From: JAWLHJ01 sp040904945 | GTDB lineage: Bacteria > Gemmatimonadota > Gemmatimonadetes > Longimicrobiales > Gaopeijiaceae | NCBI GenBank assembly: GCA_040904945.1 | Contig: JBBDSM010000117.1 | Span: 38,934 to 102,933 of the forward strand | Length of the DNA: 64,000 bases | Reading direction: 5' to 3' | Shown: positions 1 to 8,237 of the stretch, piece after piece | How the letters are laid out: the number at the start of each line of letters is the position of its first letter | Position numbering within the stretch: position 1 is the first letter of the stretch | Notes under the pieces: generated by a model | Told to the model about the DNA's origin: nothing | Seen by the model: only the letters and a program-made list of their open reading frames with translations | The model's database searches: none | Position numbers and translations under genes: made by a program

Positions 1-805
1 GGTCGGTCTCGGGATCCAGGAAGACCAGGATCCGGCTCCGCTGATACTCCGCGAGGGAGCTCCAGAGCGGACGCGCGATGGTCCCGGCGGCGAAGTTCGC
101 CAGCACTACCGCCACCGACTCGGCCAGAAAGAGGCGGTACCGGTAGAGATAGAGGAAGCCGATGAGCCCCACGATGTACCAAGACCAGATCGTGATGTCG
201 AAGGCCAGCACCAGCGCCACCACAGGGCTCAACACCAGCAAGAGCAACGCGATCGGCGCCCCCGCCCAGAAGAGCATGGCGAACAGGATCCCGCCGAACG
301 CCATGGCCGTGCCGAGGTCAGGCTGAAGGAGCACGAGCACGACCGGAAGGCCGACCAGCGCGGCGGGAGGCAGGAAGTCCCGGAGGGACGAAAGAGGGCG
401 CTCGCGCTGCGCGAGGTAGCGGGCCAGCGCCAGGATCGTGGCCAGCTTGGCGATCTCCGCCGGCTGGAAGCGGATGAAGCCCAGGTCGATCCAGCTCCTG
501 ACCCCCGCCGCCGTACCTGCTCCGGTGCCCACGACGAGCGTGGCCGCCAGGAGGATCACGCTGACCACGTAGGACGGCGCCGCCACCCATTCGAGCCACC
601 GGGCCGGCACGCGCGACAGCAGTGTGAAGGCCAGGAGTGCGAGCGTGAACCACACCGTCTGGCGCACCCACGCGCTGTCCGTGACCGGATTCGGGACGTG
701 GACTTCGCCCGCCGAATAGATCATGGCGATGCCGAAGAGCGTCAGCAGCACAACGCCCGGAACGAACCAGGGATCGACCGACCAGACCCTCAGGAGGCGC
801 CTCAC
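1..805 (-). CDS. rodA: RodA, rod-shape SEDS peptidoglycan polymerase (partial, C-terminus off the window)
   Basis: SEDS-family glycosyltransferase that polymerises lateral-wall peptidoglycan in the inner membrane as partner of PBP2. The reading frame starts at a GTG whose last bases overlap the mrdA stop (GTGA). It reads VRRLLRVWSVDPW, then successive hydrophobic helices, with the SEDS hallmarks RSWIDLGFIRFQPAEIAK and LLQPDLGTAM, and ends in EYQRSRILVFLDPE at the window edge. About 268 residues are present, so roughly the last quarter is missing. It is the last visible gene of the mreB-mreC-mreD-mrdA-rodA operon and is probably translationally coupled to mrdA. Identification is firm; FtsW is the only close alternative and the PBP2/Mre context argues for RodA. 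Confidence 0.93.
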   Translation of the reverse strand, partial: MRRLLRVWSVDPWFVPGVVLLTLFGIAMIYSAGEVHVPNPVTDSAWVRQTVWFTLALLAFTLLSRVPARWLEWVAAPSYVVSVILLAATLVVGTGAGTAAGVRSWIDLGFIRFQPAEIAKLATILALARYLAQRERPLSSLRDFLPPAALVGLPVVLVLLQPDLGTAMAFGGILFAMLFWAGAPIALLLLVLSPVVALVLAFDITIWSWYIVGLIGFLYLYRYRLFLAESVAVVLANFAAGTIARPLWSSLAEYQRSRILVFLDPETD

Positions 806-2676
806 TGGCGTGTCGCGGTCGGGAAGCGCTCCCGGTACCAGGGTGCCGGCACGCCGGCCAACAGGTGCTCGAGATACGTCTGGATGGTGTCCGTCGCGAT
901 CCCGTGCTTCCGTCGCAGATAGAAGTCGGCGGTCTTGGCCATGATCGGGGCGGCCATCGCCGAGCCGCTGGCCCCGAACTCGACCAGCACCGCGATGACG
1001 ATCTCGGGCGCGCCGCCGGGCAGGCCCGCCATCCCCGTGAACCAAGCGTGGTCCTCCGCCAGGCCCTGCACGCTGAGGGAGTTCTGCCCCGTCCCGGTCT
1101 TGCCCAGCACCTCCCAGTGCTCGAGCGCCGTGCCGAAGTGCGCCGTGCCGCCCGGCGCGGTCACGTGGCGCAGGCCGTCCCGGAGTGCTTCGAGGTGCTC
1201 CGGGGTGAGGTTGAGCTCCCACCCCTCCTCGAGCTCGATCTCCTTGGCGATGCGGGGCGCCGGCGCGGAGCCGTCCCGGGCCAGAGCGACGTAGAACTGG
1301 GCCATTTTCAGGGGGGTCTGCGAGTTCGGACCCTGCCCGATGGAGAGGGAAAGCGTCTCGCCCTCGGTCGGGGAATATCCGAACGTACGGCGCCAGAAGT
1401 CACGGCTCTCCGGGAAGACGCCACGGCTCTCCTGGGGAAGGTCGATCCCGCAGCGCTGGCTGAAGCCGATATCGGTGGAGCGGTCGAGGAGTCGGTCGAG
1501 CCCGATCCGGACGCCGAGCTGATAGAAGTAGACGTCACAGGAGTTGCCGATGGCTTCCGAAAGATTGTTGAAGCCGTGACCCTGGCGGTCCCAGCACCGG
1601 AAGTATCGGTTCCCGAACTGCCAGCCCCCCGTACATGGGTCGGGCATGTACTCGTCCGGCGTGATGACTCCGAGGTCGAGCCCGATGCCCGCCGTGGCCA
1701 GCTTCCAGGTGGAGGCAGGCGGGTAGAGACCCATGACCGGGCGGTTGAACATCGGCCGCCCTTCGTTCAGGGTGAGACCCCGCCAGATGTCGTCGTCGAT
1801 CCCGCCCACGAAGTCGTTCGGGTCGTAGGTGGGGGCCGAGTACATGGCGAGCACGGCGCCGTCCGCCGGGTCGAGCGCGACGACCGCTCCCGACAGCGTA
1901 TCGGGAAAGATGGAGTGGATGTACTCCTGGAGCTCGTAGTCGAGGTAGAGATGGAGGTCCTCGCCGGGCTCACCCGGATCGGTGCGGACGCCGCTGAAAT
2001 CGCCCACGATGCGGCCGCGCGCGTCGAACTCCACGTATTTCCACCCCTGTCTTCCCTGCAGGCGGCTTTCGTACTGCCGCTCGACGCCCAGCTTTCCCAC
2101 CGTCATGCCGCTGTCGTACCGGTCGGACAGGTACTCCGGCGACGCCAGCTCCTCGGCGGTGATCTCCCCCACGTAGCCGAGGACGTGTGCCGCCGCGTTG
2201 TCGAGGACGTAACGTCGTCGAGGTCGCATCTCCACGAAGATGCCCGGGAAAAGTCCCCGCCGCTCCTCGATGACCGACACCGACTCGAAGTCGGCGTCCG
2301 GATCGACCACGACCTCGCGCCCGAATCGACCGAGCGTGGTCAGGACGCGCTCGATGCGCTCCTCGGGAAGCTCCACGTGATCGGCGAGCCGGTCGAGCAC
2401 CGCACGGGCCGAGTCCCGGGGCATGGGCAGGAGGGTGACCGCATATCCCGGAACGTTGTCCGCGAGAATCCGACCGTCCCTGTCGTAGATCGTCCCTCTC
2501 GGGGCGGGCACCGGGAGCCTCCGAATCCGGTTCGACTCGGCTCTGAGCTCCCAGCTGTTCGAGCGGAGGACCTGGACCCGGAAGAATCCCGCGACGAGGA
2601 CGCCCATGACCACGGCGAGCATCGCGTACGCGACGTTGGCACGGACGCGCTTCCTGTGCGGGTGGTAGACGTTCAT
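802..2676 (-). CDS. mrdA: Penicillin-binding protein 2, peptidoglycan transpeptidase
   Basis: Class B PBP that crosslinks lateral-wall peptidoglycan with RodA. The 624-residue protein has a short cytoplasmic N-terminus, one membrane anchor at about residues 15-35, the PBP dimerisation domain with APRGTIYDRDGRIL near 58-71, and a transpeptidase domain. The catalytic triad motifs are visible: STWK with Ser322 and Lys325, SCD at 379-381, and KTG at 526-528. The start ATG overlaps the mreD stop (ATGA), and its stop overlaps the rodA GTG. Length and motif order match MrdA/PBP2 rather than PBP3, and the mre neighbours agree. Confidence 0.95.
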   Translation of the reverse strand: MNVYHPHRKRVRANVAYAMLAVVMGVLVAGFFRVQVLRSNSWELRAESNRIRRLPVPAPRGTIYDRDGRILADNVPGYAVTLLPMPRDSARAVLDRLADHVELPEERIERVLTTLGRFGREVVVDPDADFESVSVIEERRGLFPGIFVEMRPRRRYVLDNAAAHVLGYVGEITAEELASPEYLSDRYDSGMTVGKLGVERQYESRLQGRQGWKYVEFDARGRIVGDFSGVRTDPGEPGEDLHLYLDYELQEYIHSIFPDTLSGAVVALDPADGAVLAMYSAPTYDPNDFVGGIDDDIWRGLTLNEGRPMFNRPVMGLYPPASTWKLATAGIGLDLGVITPDEYMPDPCTGGWQFGNRYFRCWDRQGHGFNNLSEAIGNSCDVYFYQLGVRIGLDRLLDRSTDIGFSQRCGIDLPQESRGVFPESRDFWRRTFGYSPTEGETLSLSIGQGPNSQTPLKMAQFYVALARDGSAPAPRIAKEIELEEGWELNLTPEHLEALRDGLRHVTAPGGTAHFGTALEHWEVLGKTGTGQNSLSVQGLAEDHAWFTGMAGLPGGAPEIVIAVLVEFGASGSAMAAPIMAKTADFYLRRKHGIATDTIQTYLEHLLAGVPAPWYRERFPTATRQ

Positions 2677-3143
2677 CGCTCGGTGGACAACCCCGTGACG
2701 CCCAAGACGACGAGCCCGACCAAAGCGGCGTATGCCGCTCCCGTGAACCCCTGGAGCAACGCCTGCTCCACGAAGGGCCTCCGAAGCTCCTCACCCACGA
2801 GAATCCAGTGCACGATGTCGCGTAACCACTTACCGATGAAGAAATAGGAGACCACGAAGAGGAGCGAGTCCCCGACGAACAGCTCCCGTGTCCTCGCGCC
2901 CGCGATCCCCACGACGGTCATCGTCAGGGCGTTCGCGCCGAAGGCGAGCACGCTCAAGGCGTCCTCGAGGAGCCCGAACACGAAGCCGAGCCCCGCCGCC
3001 CAGCCCGTCCGCAGCTCCCGGGCCGCGATCAGGAGCCCGACGGTCAGCAGGTCGGGCGCTGCCAGTCCGGCCCCGAATCCAACATGCAGGAGGAAGTGGA
3101 GGCAGGCGAGCCCTCCAACGACGAGCGCCATGGAGATTCGCAC
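2673..3143 (-). CDS. mreD: MreD, rod-shape-determining membrane protein
   Basis: Small integral membrane subunit of the elongasome. About 156 residues with four to five hydrophobic segments, a DLLTVGLLIAARE stretch and a GLVEDALSV-like turn (here GLLEDALSV) typical of MreD. I place the start at a GTG two bases after the mreC stop; an ATG 12 bases further in gives MALVVGGLACLHF and is equally possible. A longer open frame extends into mreC, but that part is polar, out of keeping with the family, and overlaps the mreC coding region. The stop overlaps the mrdA ATG. Position between mreC and mrdA supports the call, as MreD sequences diverge strongly. Confidence 0.85.
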   Translation of the reverse strand: MRISMALVVGGLACLHFLLHVGFGAGLAAPDLLTVGLLIAARELRTGWAAGLGFVFGLLEDALSVLAFGANALTMTVVGIAGARTRELFVGDSLLFVVSYFFIGKWLRDIVHWILVGEELRRPFVEQALLQGFTGAAYAALVGLVVLGVTGLSTER

Positions 3144-3144
3144 G

Positions 3145-4080
3145 TCAGCCGGTCCCGCCCGGTCCGCCCGAAGGTGGGGGCGTGACGACTTGCAACGAGT
3201 CGACCAGGGTATCGACGGCTTCCCCGGAATCCGAACCCGTCGTCGGCCCCGGCCAAGCAATCCCTTCCTCCGGCGGCGTCCCGACAGGAACGAGGACGTG
3301 GGTCACGGACGCCGGCAGCACGCTGGGGCGGAGCCAGTAGCTCTTGCGCCAGGTCCCCTGATAATCCGCGACCCCGTCGATCGTTCCAATCGGGATGCCC
3401 CGGGGGTACACACCCAGCCCGCTCGTCACCACGGCTGTCCCGTCCGGGATCGACTCGTTGTAGGCCGTCCCCGTCAGCACCAGGCGATCCTCTTCACGGA
3501 AGGCGCCTCGACGGTTCTCGACGATCCCGTACATCTCCAGACCGCGCGTCATTGCGCTGGCCCGGAAGTCCGGGTGGGTCCAATCCATCGCCACCGACGT
3601 CGCCTGCCCGGCATCCCGTACCACCCCGACCAAGCCGTCGGGGCTGATCACGGGAGCGCCCTCGTCGACGCCGTCCCGTAGCCCGACGTCGAGCAGGAAG
3701 ATGCTCTCCGATCCCGGGGTCCCCGGACGTAGCGCCGTCGCCGAGCGGAAGCGGGGTCCGAGCCGCTCCCCGAGCTCCAGCAGGCGCCGGAGCGTCCGGT
3801 TCTCTTCGACGAGCAGGGACTGGGCGGTCAGGATCGCCGACAGCGAATCCACGCGGAGCATCAGGGCGTCGACGTCGCCCGCGCGGGTCCGCGCCAGCGT
3901 CAGGCCTTCTTGCAGGGCCAGGAACGGTCGCAGCACGCTGGAGCGGAGGCTGCCGGCCACACCCTGCTGGGCATCCTGGCTCAGAGCCCCCAAGGCGAGC
4001 GCCGCGATCACGAACACCGCGGAGAGGAGCGACTGCCTGCGCCCTCCGCCGATGTCGGAATCACCGCCCAGAACGGCCAC
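3145..4080 (-). CDS. mreC: MreC, rod-shape-determining scaffold protein
   Basis: Periplasmic scaffold that bridges MreB/MreD with PBP2. The 311 residues comprise an N-terminal membrane anchor (about 15-35), a coiled coil (about 60-100, ending LVEENRTLRRLLELGERLG) and the twin beta-barrel core with DEGAPVISPDGLVGVV and the NRGAFREEDRLVLTG segment. The tail is rich in proline and glycine. The start is GTG, preceded by GGGAGG at good spacing on the minus strand. It lies 33 bases after mreB and directly before mreD. Assignment is secure. Confidence 0.93.
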   Translation of the reverse strand: MAVLGGDSDIGGGRRQSLLSAVFVIAALALGALSQDAQQGVAGSLRSSVLRPFLALQEGLTLARTRAGDVDALMLRVDSLSAILTAQSLLVEENRTLRRLLELGERLGPRFRSATALRPGTPGSESIFLLDVGLRDGVDEGAPVISPDGLVGVVRDAGQATSVAMDWTHPDFRASAMTRGLEMYGIVENRRGAFREEDRLVLTGTAYNESIPDGTAVVTSGLGVYPRGIPIGTIDGVADYQGTWRKSYWLRPSVLPASVTHVLVPVGTPPEEGIAWPGPTTGSDSGEAVDTLVDSLQVVTPPPSGGPGGTG

Positions 4081-4113
4081 GCGTTCCTCCCGACGCCGAC
4101 GTTCGTTCCACGT

Positions 4114-5160
4114 CTACTGTACGAGCACGGAACGGTACTTGTGGAAGTCGTCCAGAACCCGCCCCGCGCCCCTCACGACGCAGGTGAGCGGCTCCTCGTC
4201 CACGTGGATGGGGAGGTTGGTCTCGTGCTGCAGCAGACGGTCGAGGCCGCGAATCATCGCTCCGCCTCCGGTCATGACGATGCCGCGGTCGACGATGTCG
4301 GAGGACAACTCGGGCGGCGTGATCTCGAGCGCGCGCCGGACGGCCTCCACGATCGCCTGGATCGGCTCCTGGATGCACTCGCGAACCTCCTGCGAGTGCA
4401 CGGTCACCGTCTTCGGGATCCCCGACACGAGGTCCCGCCCCTTCACCTCCATCTCACGCTCCTCGCCGAAATCGAACGCGGAGCCGATCTGGATCTTGAT
4501 CGCCTCGGCGGTGGGCTCACCGATGAGGAGGTTGTAATTCTTCCGCAAGAAGGTGACGATCGCGAGATCGAGCTCGTCGCCCCCGACGCGGATGGACGTG
4601 TTCGAGACGATGCCGGAGAGCGCAATGACCGCGATCTCGGTCGTCCCGCCCCCGATGTCGATCACCATGTTGCCGGTGGGCGTCTCGACGGGGAGGCCCA
4701 CGCCGATGGCGGCGGCCATGGGCTCGTCCACCATGTAGACGCCCTTGGCGCCCGCGGACATGGCCGACGACCGGACCGCGCGGCGCTCGAGCTCCGTGAT
4801 GCCGGAGGGTACACCGACCACGACCCGAGGCTTGATGCGGAAAACCCGCTTTGCGGTGACCTGCTTGAGGAAGTGTCGGAGCATCATCTCCGTCACATCG
4901 ACGTCGGCGATCACACCGTCCTTGAGGGGGCGGATCGCCTCGATCCCTTCCGGGGTGCGGCCTAGCATACGCTTGGCCTCCAGCCCGATCCCCATGATCC
5001 GGCGGCTCCCCTTCTCGACCGCTACGACCGAGGGCTCGTTCAGGACGATGCCTTCGCCCTTCACGTAGACCAGGGTATTGGCGGTTCCGAGGTCGACCGC
5101 GATGTCGTTGACGGGCACGAGGCGACCCGAGCTCAGCCAATTACTCAGTAAGGACAGCAC
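4114..5160 (-). CDS. mreB: MreB, actin-like cell-shape protein
   Basis: Membrane-associated actin homologue that organises the elongasome. 348 residues, the family length, with the phosphate-1 motif DLGTANTLVY, VGVPSGITELERRA, the phosphate-2 motif DIGGGTTEIAV and the adenosine motif TGGGAMIRGLD. I use a GTG start (VLSLLSNWL), which leaves the usual short amphipathic N-terminus ahead of NDIAVDLGTANTLV. The 116 bases upstream, between dut and mreB, are the least GC-rich part of this area and probably carry the operon promoter, but I see no convincing -35/-10 pair. First gene of the mreBCD-mrdA-rodA operon. Confidence 0.97.
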   Translation of the reverse strand: MLSLLSNWLSSGRLVPVNDIAVDLGTANTLVYVKGEGIVLNEPSVVAVEKGSRRIMGIGLEAKRMLGRTPEGIEAIRPLKDGVIADVDVTEMMLRHFLKQVTAKRVFRIKPRVVVGVPSGITELERRAVRSSAMSAGAKGVYMVDEPMAAAIGVGLPVETPTGNMVIDIGGGTTEIAVIALSGIVSNTSIRVGGDELDLAIVTFLRKNYNLLIGEPTAEAIKIQIGSAFDFGEEREMEVKGRDLVSGIPKTVTVHSQEVRECIQEPIQAIVEAVRRALEITPPELSSDIVDRGIVMTGGGAMIRGLDRLLQHETNLPIHVDEEPLTCVVRGAGRVLDDFHKYRSVLVQ

Positions 5161-5276
5161 TGTAGCGTCTTTTCAGGCGAAAAGAGGACCAGGCAGGCCG
5201 CGATCGGGCCGGGAAGTCGAAACATACGTTTACAGAGAGCGAGATGCCAGAAAATCGTGATGGGCAGGGAACGATA

Positions 5277-5720
5277 TCACGACGTCCCTGTGCTCCCGAA
5301 GCCGCCGGCCCCGCGAGCGGTGCCGCTCAACTCGTCGACCTCGACCAACTCCGGGGTCTCGAAGCGGGCGAAGACGAGCTGCGCAATGCGCTCGCCGCGC
5401 TCCAGCCGAACGGCCTTCGGGCCGAGGTTCTGGAGAATGACGCGAACCTCGCCTCGATAGTCTGGATCGATGGTGCCGGGGCTGTTGGGAACGGTGATCC
5501 CGTGCTTCAGCGCGAGCCCCGACCGGGGGCGCACCTGACACTCGAGATGCTCTGGCAACTCCAGTGCAAATCCCGTTCCTACCAGACGAATCGATCCGGG
5601 CTCCAACGTGACGTCCTCGGCGGAGCGCACGTCGTAGCCAGCTGCGTGGGCTGTGCCACGGGTCGGGGCCTCGAGTGCATGGTCTTCCCCGACGCGGACG
5701 AACCGAACGACCTCCGTCAT
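5277..5720 (-). CDS. dut: Deoxyuridine 5'-triphosphate nucleotidohydrolase (dUTPase)
   Basis: Hydrolyses dUTP to dUMP and pyrophosphate, keeping uracil out of DNA and feeding dTMP synthesis. 147 residues of the trimeric all-beta family with all five motifs: HAAGYDVRSAED, PRSGLALKHG, the catalytic-Asp motif NSPGTIDPDYRGE, ERGERIAQLV and the C-terminal GAGGFGSTG, which closes over the active site. The ATG overlaps the ald stop (ATGA), so the two are probably cotranscribed although functionally unrelated. Confidence 0.96.
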   Translation of the reverse strand: MTEVVRFVRVGEDHALEAPTRGTAHAAGYDVRSAEDVTLEPGSIRLVGTGFALELPEHLECQVRPRSGLALKHGITVPNSPGTIDPDYRGEVRVILQNLGPKAVRLERGERIAQLVFARFETPELVEVDELSGTARGAGGFGSTGTS

Positions 5721-6847
5721 GCCCGCCGGTCCCCGAGAAGCGCATTGTCGACGGGAATCGACTCGAGTCCGAACGCCTCCGCGACCCCAGCATACGTGAT
5801 CTTCCCCTCGACCACGTTGAGTCCCTTCCGGAGCGCACGATCGTCACTACACGCCTTCCTCCACCCCTTCCCGGCCAGAGCCCGCGCGTACGGGAGCGTG
5901 GCGTTGGTCAGGGCGAGGGTGCTGGTCCGCGGCACGCCGCCCGGCATGTTCGCCACCCCGTAATGGATCACGCCCTCGACGGTGTAGACCGGGTCCTTGT
6001 GCGTCGTCGGGCGGATCGTCTCGACGCAGCCCCCCTGATCGACGGCGACGTCGACGATGACCGTACCCGGCCGCATCAGCTTGAGGTCTTCCTTCTCGAT
6101 CAGCTTCGGCGCCTTGGCGCCAGGGATGAGGACCGCTCCGATGACGAGGTCCGCGTCCTCGACCTGCTTGCGGATCGCGTACCTGGTGCTGAACAGCCCC
6201 TGGACGTTCGCCGGCATGACGTCGTCGAGGTACCGCAAGCGGTGGAGGTCGACGTCCATGATGGAGACGCGGGCACCGAGCCCGGCCGCCATCTTCGCCG
6301 CGTTCGTGCCGACGACGCCACCTCCGAGAATGAGCACCTTCCCGGACAGCACCCCGGGCACGCCGCCCAGAAGCACGCCGAGGCCGCCCTGAGGCTTCTC
6401 CAGATACTTCGCCCCTTCCTGCACCGCCATGCGGCCCGCCACCTCGCTCATGGGCGTGAGCAAGGGAAGCTCTCGGCTATCGAGCTCCACGGTCTCGTAA
6501 GCGATGGCCACCGCACCCGACTCCATCACGGCACGGGTGAGATCCTCCGACGCGGCGAAGTGGAAGTAGGTGAAGAGGACCTGACCGGGGCGCATGAGCG
6601 GCCACTCCGGCTCGATGGGCTCCTTCACCTTCAGGATCATCTCCGACACGGCCCAGACCTCCTGGGCCGTGTCGACGACCCGGGCTCCGGCGTGCTCGTA
6701 GAAGTCGTCCGTGAAGCCGCTCCCGAGGCCGGCTCCGGCCTCGACGACGATTTCGTGCCCGGCGCGCGCCAGGTCTTCGGCGCCGGCGGGGGTGAGGGCG
6801 ACGCGATACTCGTCGGATTTGATCTCGCGGGGGACTCCGATCAGCAT
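5717..6847 (-). CDS. ald: Alanine dehydrogenase
   Basis: NAD-dependent interconversion of L-alanine with pyruvate and ammonia in the cytoplasm. 376 residues; the N-terminal MLIGVPREIK with Arg15, the catalytic Lys75 in VKEP and His96 in TYFHFAA are all in place. The Rossmann segment is VLILGGGVVGTNAAKMAAGLGA and the YGVANMPGGVPRTST signature follows. Lys75 and His96 distinguish Ald from the related transhydrogenase alpha subunit, which also occurs in this window. The ATG is preceded by AGGAG. Downstream it overlaps dut. Confidence 0.95.
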   Translation of the reverse strand: MLIGVPREIKSDEYRVALTPAGAEDLARAGHEIVVEAGAGLGSGFTDDFYEHAGARVVDTAQEVWAVSEMILKVKEPIEPEWPLMRPGQVLFTYFHFAASEDLTRAVMESGAVAIAYETVELDSRELPLLTPMSEVAGRMAVQEGAKYLEKPQGGLGVLLGGVPGVLSGKVLILGGGVVGTNAAKMAAGLGARVSIMDVDLHRLRYLDDVMPANVQGLFSTRYAIRKQVEDADLVIGAVLIPGAKAPKLIEKEDLKLMRPGTVIVDVAVDQGGCVETIRPTTHKDPVYTVEGVIHYGVANMPGGVPRTSTLALTNATLPYARALAGKGWRKACSDDRALRKGLNVVEGKITYAGVAEAFGLESIPVDNALLGDRRA

Positions 6848-6895
6848 TTCGACTCCTAGAAGGGTGTTGAAGAGGTTGGATATCTCATGCGTGGC

Positions 6896-8128
6896 TCACG
6901 CCGGCCCGAGGGCCAGGGTGAAATGCTCGCTCGCAGCATACCACTGCCGCGCCACGCGCCGCACATCGTCGAGACCGACGGCGTCGATGCGGCCAAGCAG
7001 CTCATCCAGCCCCACGAAGGGCCGATCGTGGAGCTCGAGCGAGGCCAGACGGTGGAGCCGAGAGCCCGGAGACTCCAGCGATAACATGATCTGGCCCTTG
7101 ACCTGTCGACGCACGTCCTCCAGCTCGTCGGCACCGAGCCCATTCTCGGAGAGGCGGTCGAGCTCCGCGCAGATCGCCTCCTGCGCCCGGCGGGCTGTCG
7201 CGGGCCTGGTGCCCACATATACGCCGGCCATACCCCTGGCCCGGTAGAACGACTGGAAGCTGAACACAGAATAGCAGAGTCCGAGCCCTTCGCGCACCTT
7301 CTGGAAAAGCCGGGAGCTCATGCCCCCTCCCAGTGCCGCCGACAGCAGGACGTGCGTGTAGCGATCGGGATGGGCGTGCTCCGGCACGTCGGTCGCGAAC
7401 ACCAGATGGGTCTGAGCCGAGCCACGCTCGACCGCTTCGAAGCCGCGCCGGGAACGGCCCGGTACGGCGACGTCCTCGATGCGGCTTCCCCGGGGCGTTC
7501 CACCGAACAGGCTCACGGCCCGCTCGACCACCTCGTCGTGATCCACGTTTCCGGCCACGGCCACCACGAGGTTCCGGCCGGTGTAGGCCCGGCCATGGAC
7601 ATCGCGCAGCGTATCGACCGTCATCGAAGAGACCGACTCCGAGGTCCCGAGAATCGGGCGGCCGTAAGGATGGCCTTCCCACAGCCGATCGGCATGCAAC
7701 TCGAACACCAGGTCGTCCGGCGTGTCCTCGACCTGTGCGATCTCCTCGAGCACCACCTCGCGCTCGAGGTCGAGATCCCCCGCGTCCAACCGTGGCGCGA
7801 GCACTAGATCGGACAGCACGTCGATCGCGTCGGGAAAGTGCTCGTCGAGCACCCTGGCCTGGTAGGCTGTGTGCTCCCGGGTCGTATATGCGTCGAGGGA
7901 GCCCCCCAGGCGCTCGAGGGCGAGCGCGATCTCGGCGGCCGTACGGCGCTCCGTTCCCTTGAACACCATGTGCTCGAGAAGATGGCTCGAGCCGGCCTCG
8001 GTCTCGTCGCGCTCGTGGGCCCCGCCGTGTCGCACCCAAACGCCGACGGCGGCGGAGCGCACTCCAGCGATCCGCTCGCTGACCACGATGGTCCCGTTGT
8101 CGAGTTCCGTGCGGCGGATCTCGTCCAC
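6896..8128 (-). CDS. M16-family zinc peptidase (processing-protease type)
   Basis: Pitrilysin/insulinase-type metallopeptidase with the inverted zinc motif HLLEH and a downstream zinc-binding Glu in the DLEREVVLEEI segment. The N-terminal half is an active M16 domain and the C-terminal half (from about GRSRRGFEAVERG) the inactive partner domain, as in Bacillus YmxG, which also follows pnp. Choosing GTG (reading VDEIRRTELDNGTIVV) gives about 410 residues, the family length. An upstream ATG would give about 453 residues but overlaps the pnp 3' end and runs through a strong hairpin, so I reject it. No good ribosome-binding site is visible for the GTG, so the start is uncertain. The physiological substrate is unknown. 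Confidence 0.85.
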   Translation of the reverse strand: MDEIRRTELDNGTIVVSERIAGVRSAAVGVWVRHGGAHERDETEAGSSHLLEHMVFKGTERRTAAEIALALERLGGSLDAYTTREHTAYQARVLDEHFPDAIDVLSDLVLAPRLDAGDLDLEREVVLEEIAQVEDTPDDLVFELHADRLWEGHPYGRPILGTSESVSSMTVDTLRDVHGRAYTGRNLVVAVAGNVDHDEVVERAVSLFGGTPRGSRIEDVAVPGRSRRGFEAVERGSAQTHLVFATDVPEHAHPDRYTHVLLSAALGGGMSSRLFQKVREGLGLCYSVFSFQSFYRARGMAGVYVGTRPATARRAQEAICAELDRLSENGLGADELEDVRRQVKGQIMLSLESPGSRLHRLASLELHDRPFVGLDELLGRIDAVGLDDVRRVARQWYAASEHFTLALGPA

Positions 8129-8173
8129 GCTCCCCGCCGTCGGGTCGGCGATTGCGGAAACCCCAAACGACGC

Positions 8174-8211
8174 GGAGGAGCGCACGGGCCGTGCTGGCCC
8201 GTGGCTCCTCC
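8174..8211 (-). terminator. Stem-loop after pnp, likely terminator or 3' end stabiliser
   Basis: A 16-17 base imperfect inverted repeat (left arm 8174-8190, right arm 8196-8211, one bulged base, 5-base loop) lies 27 bases past the pnp stop. On the minus strand it is followed by a short TTT run. The T run is poor for an intrinsic terminator, so partial readthrough into the M16 gene is likely. Confidence 0.5.
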
Positions 8212-8237
8212 GGCCTACCGCCTGCGGATCGGTACGG

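Noticed and set aside
865..2847. 660-codon open frame on the plus strand opposite mrdA
   Set aside because: Arginine-, valine- and histidine-rich translation without domains, exactly antisense to a convincing PBP2. Long antisense frames are common at this GC content.
6848..6895. A promoter or small gene between the M16 protease and ald
   Set aside because: Only 48 bases, with an AGGAG ribosome-binding site for ald but no convincing promoter boxes.
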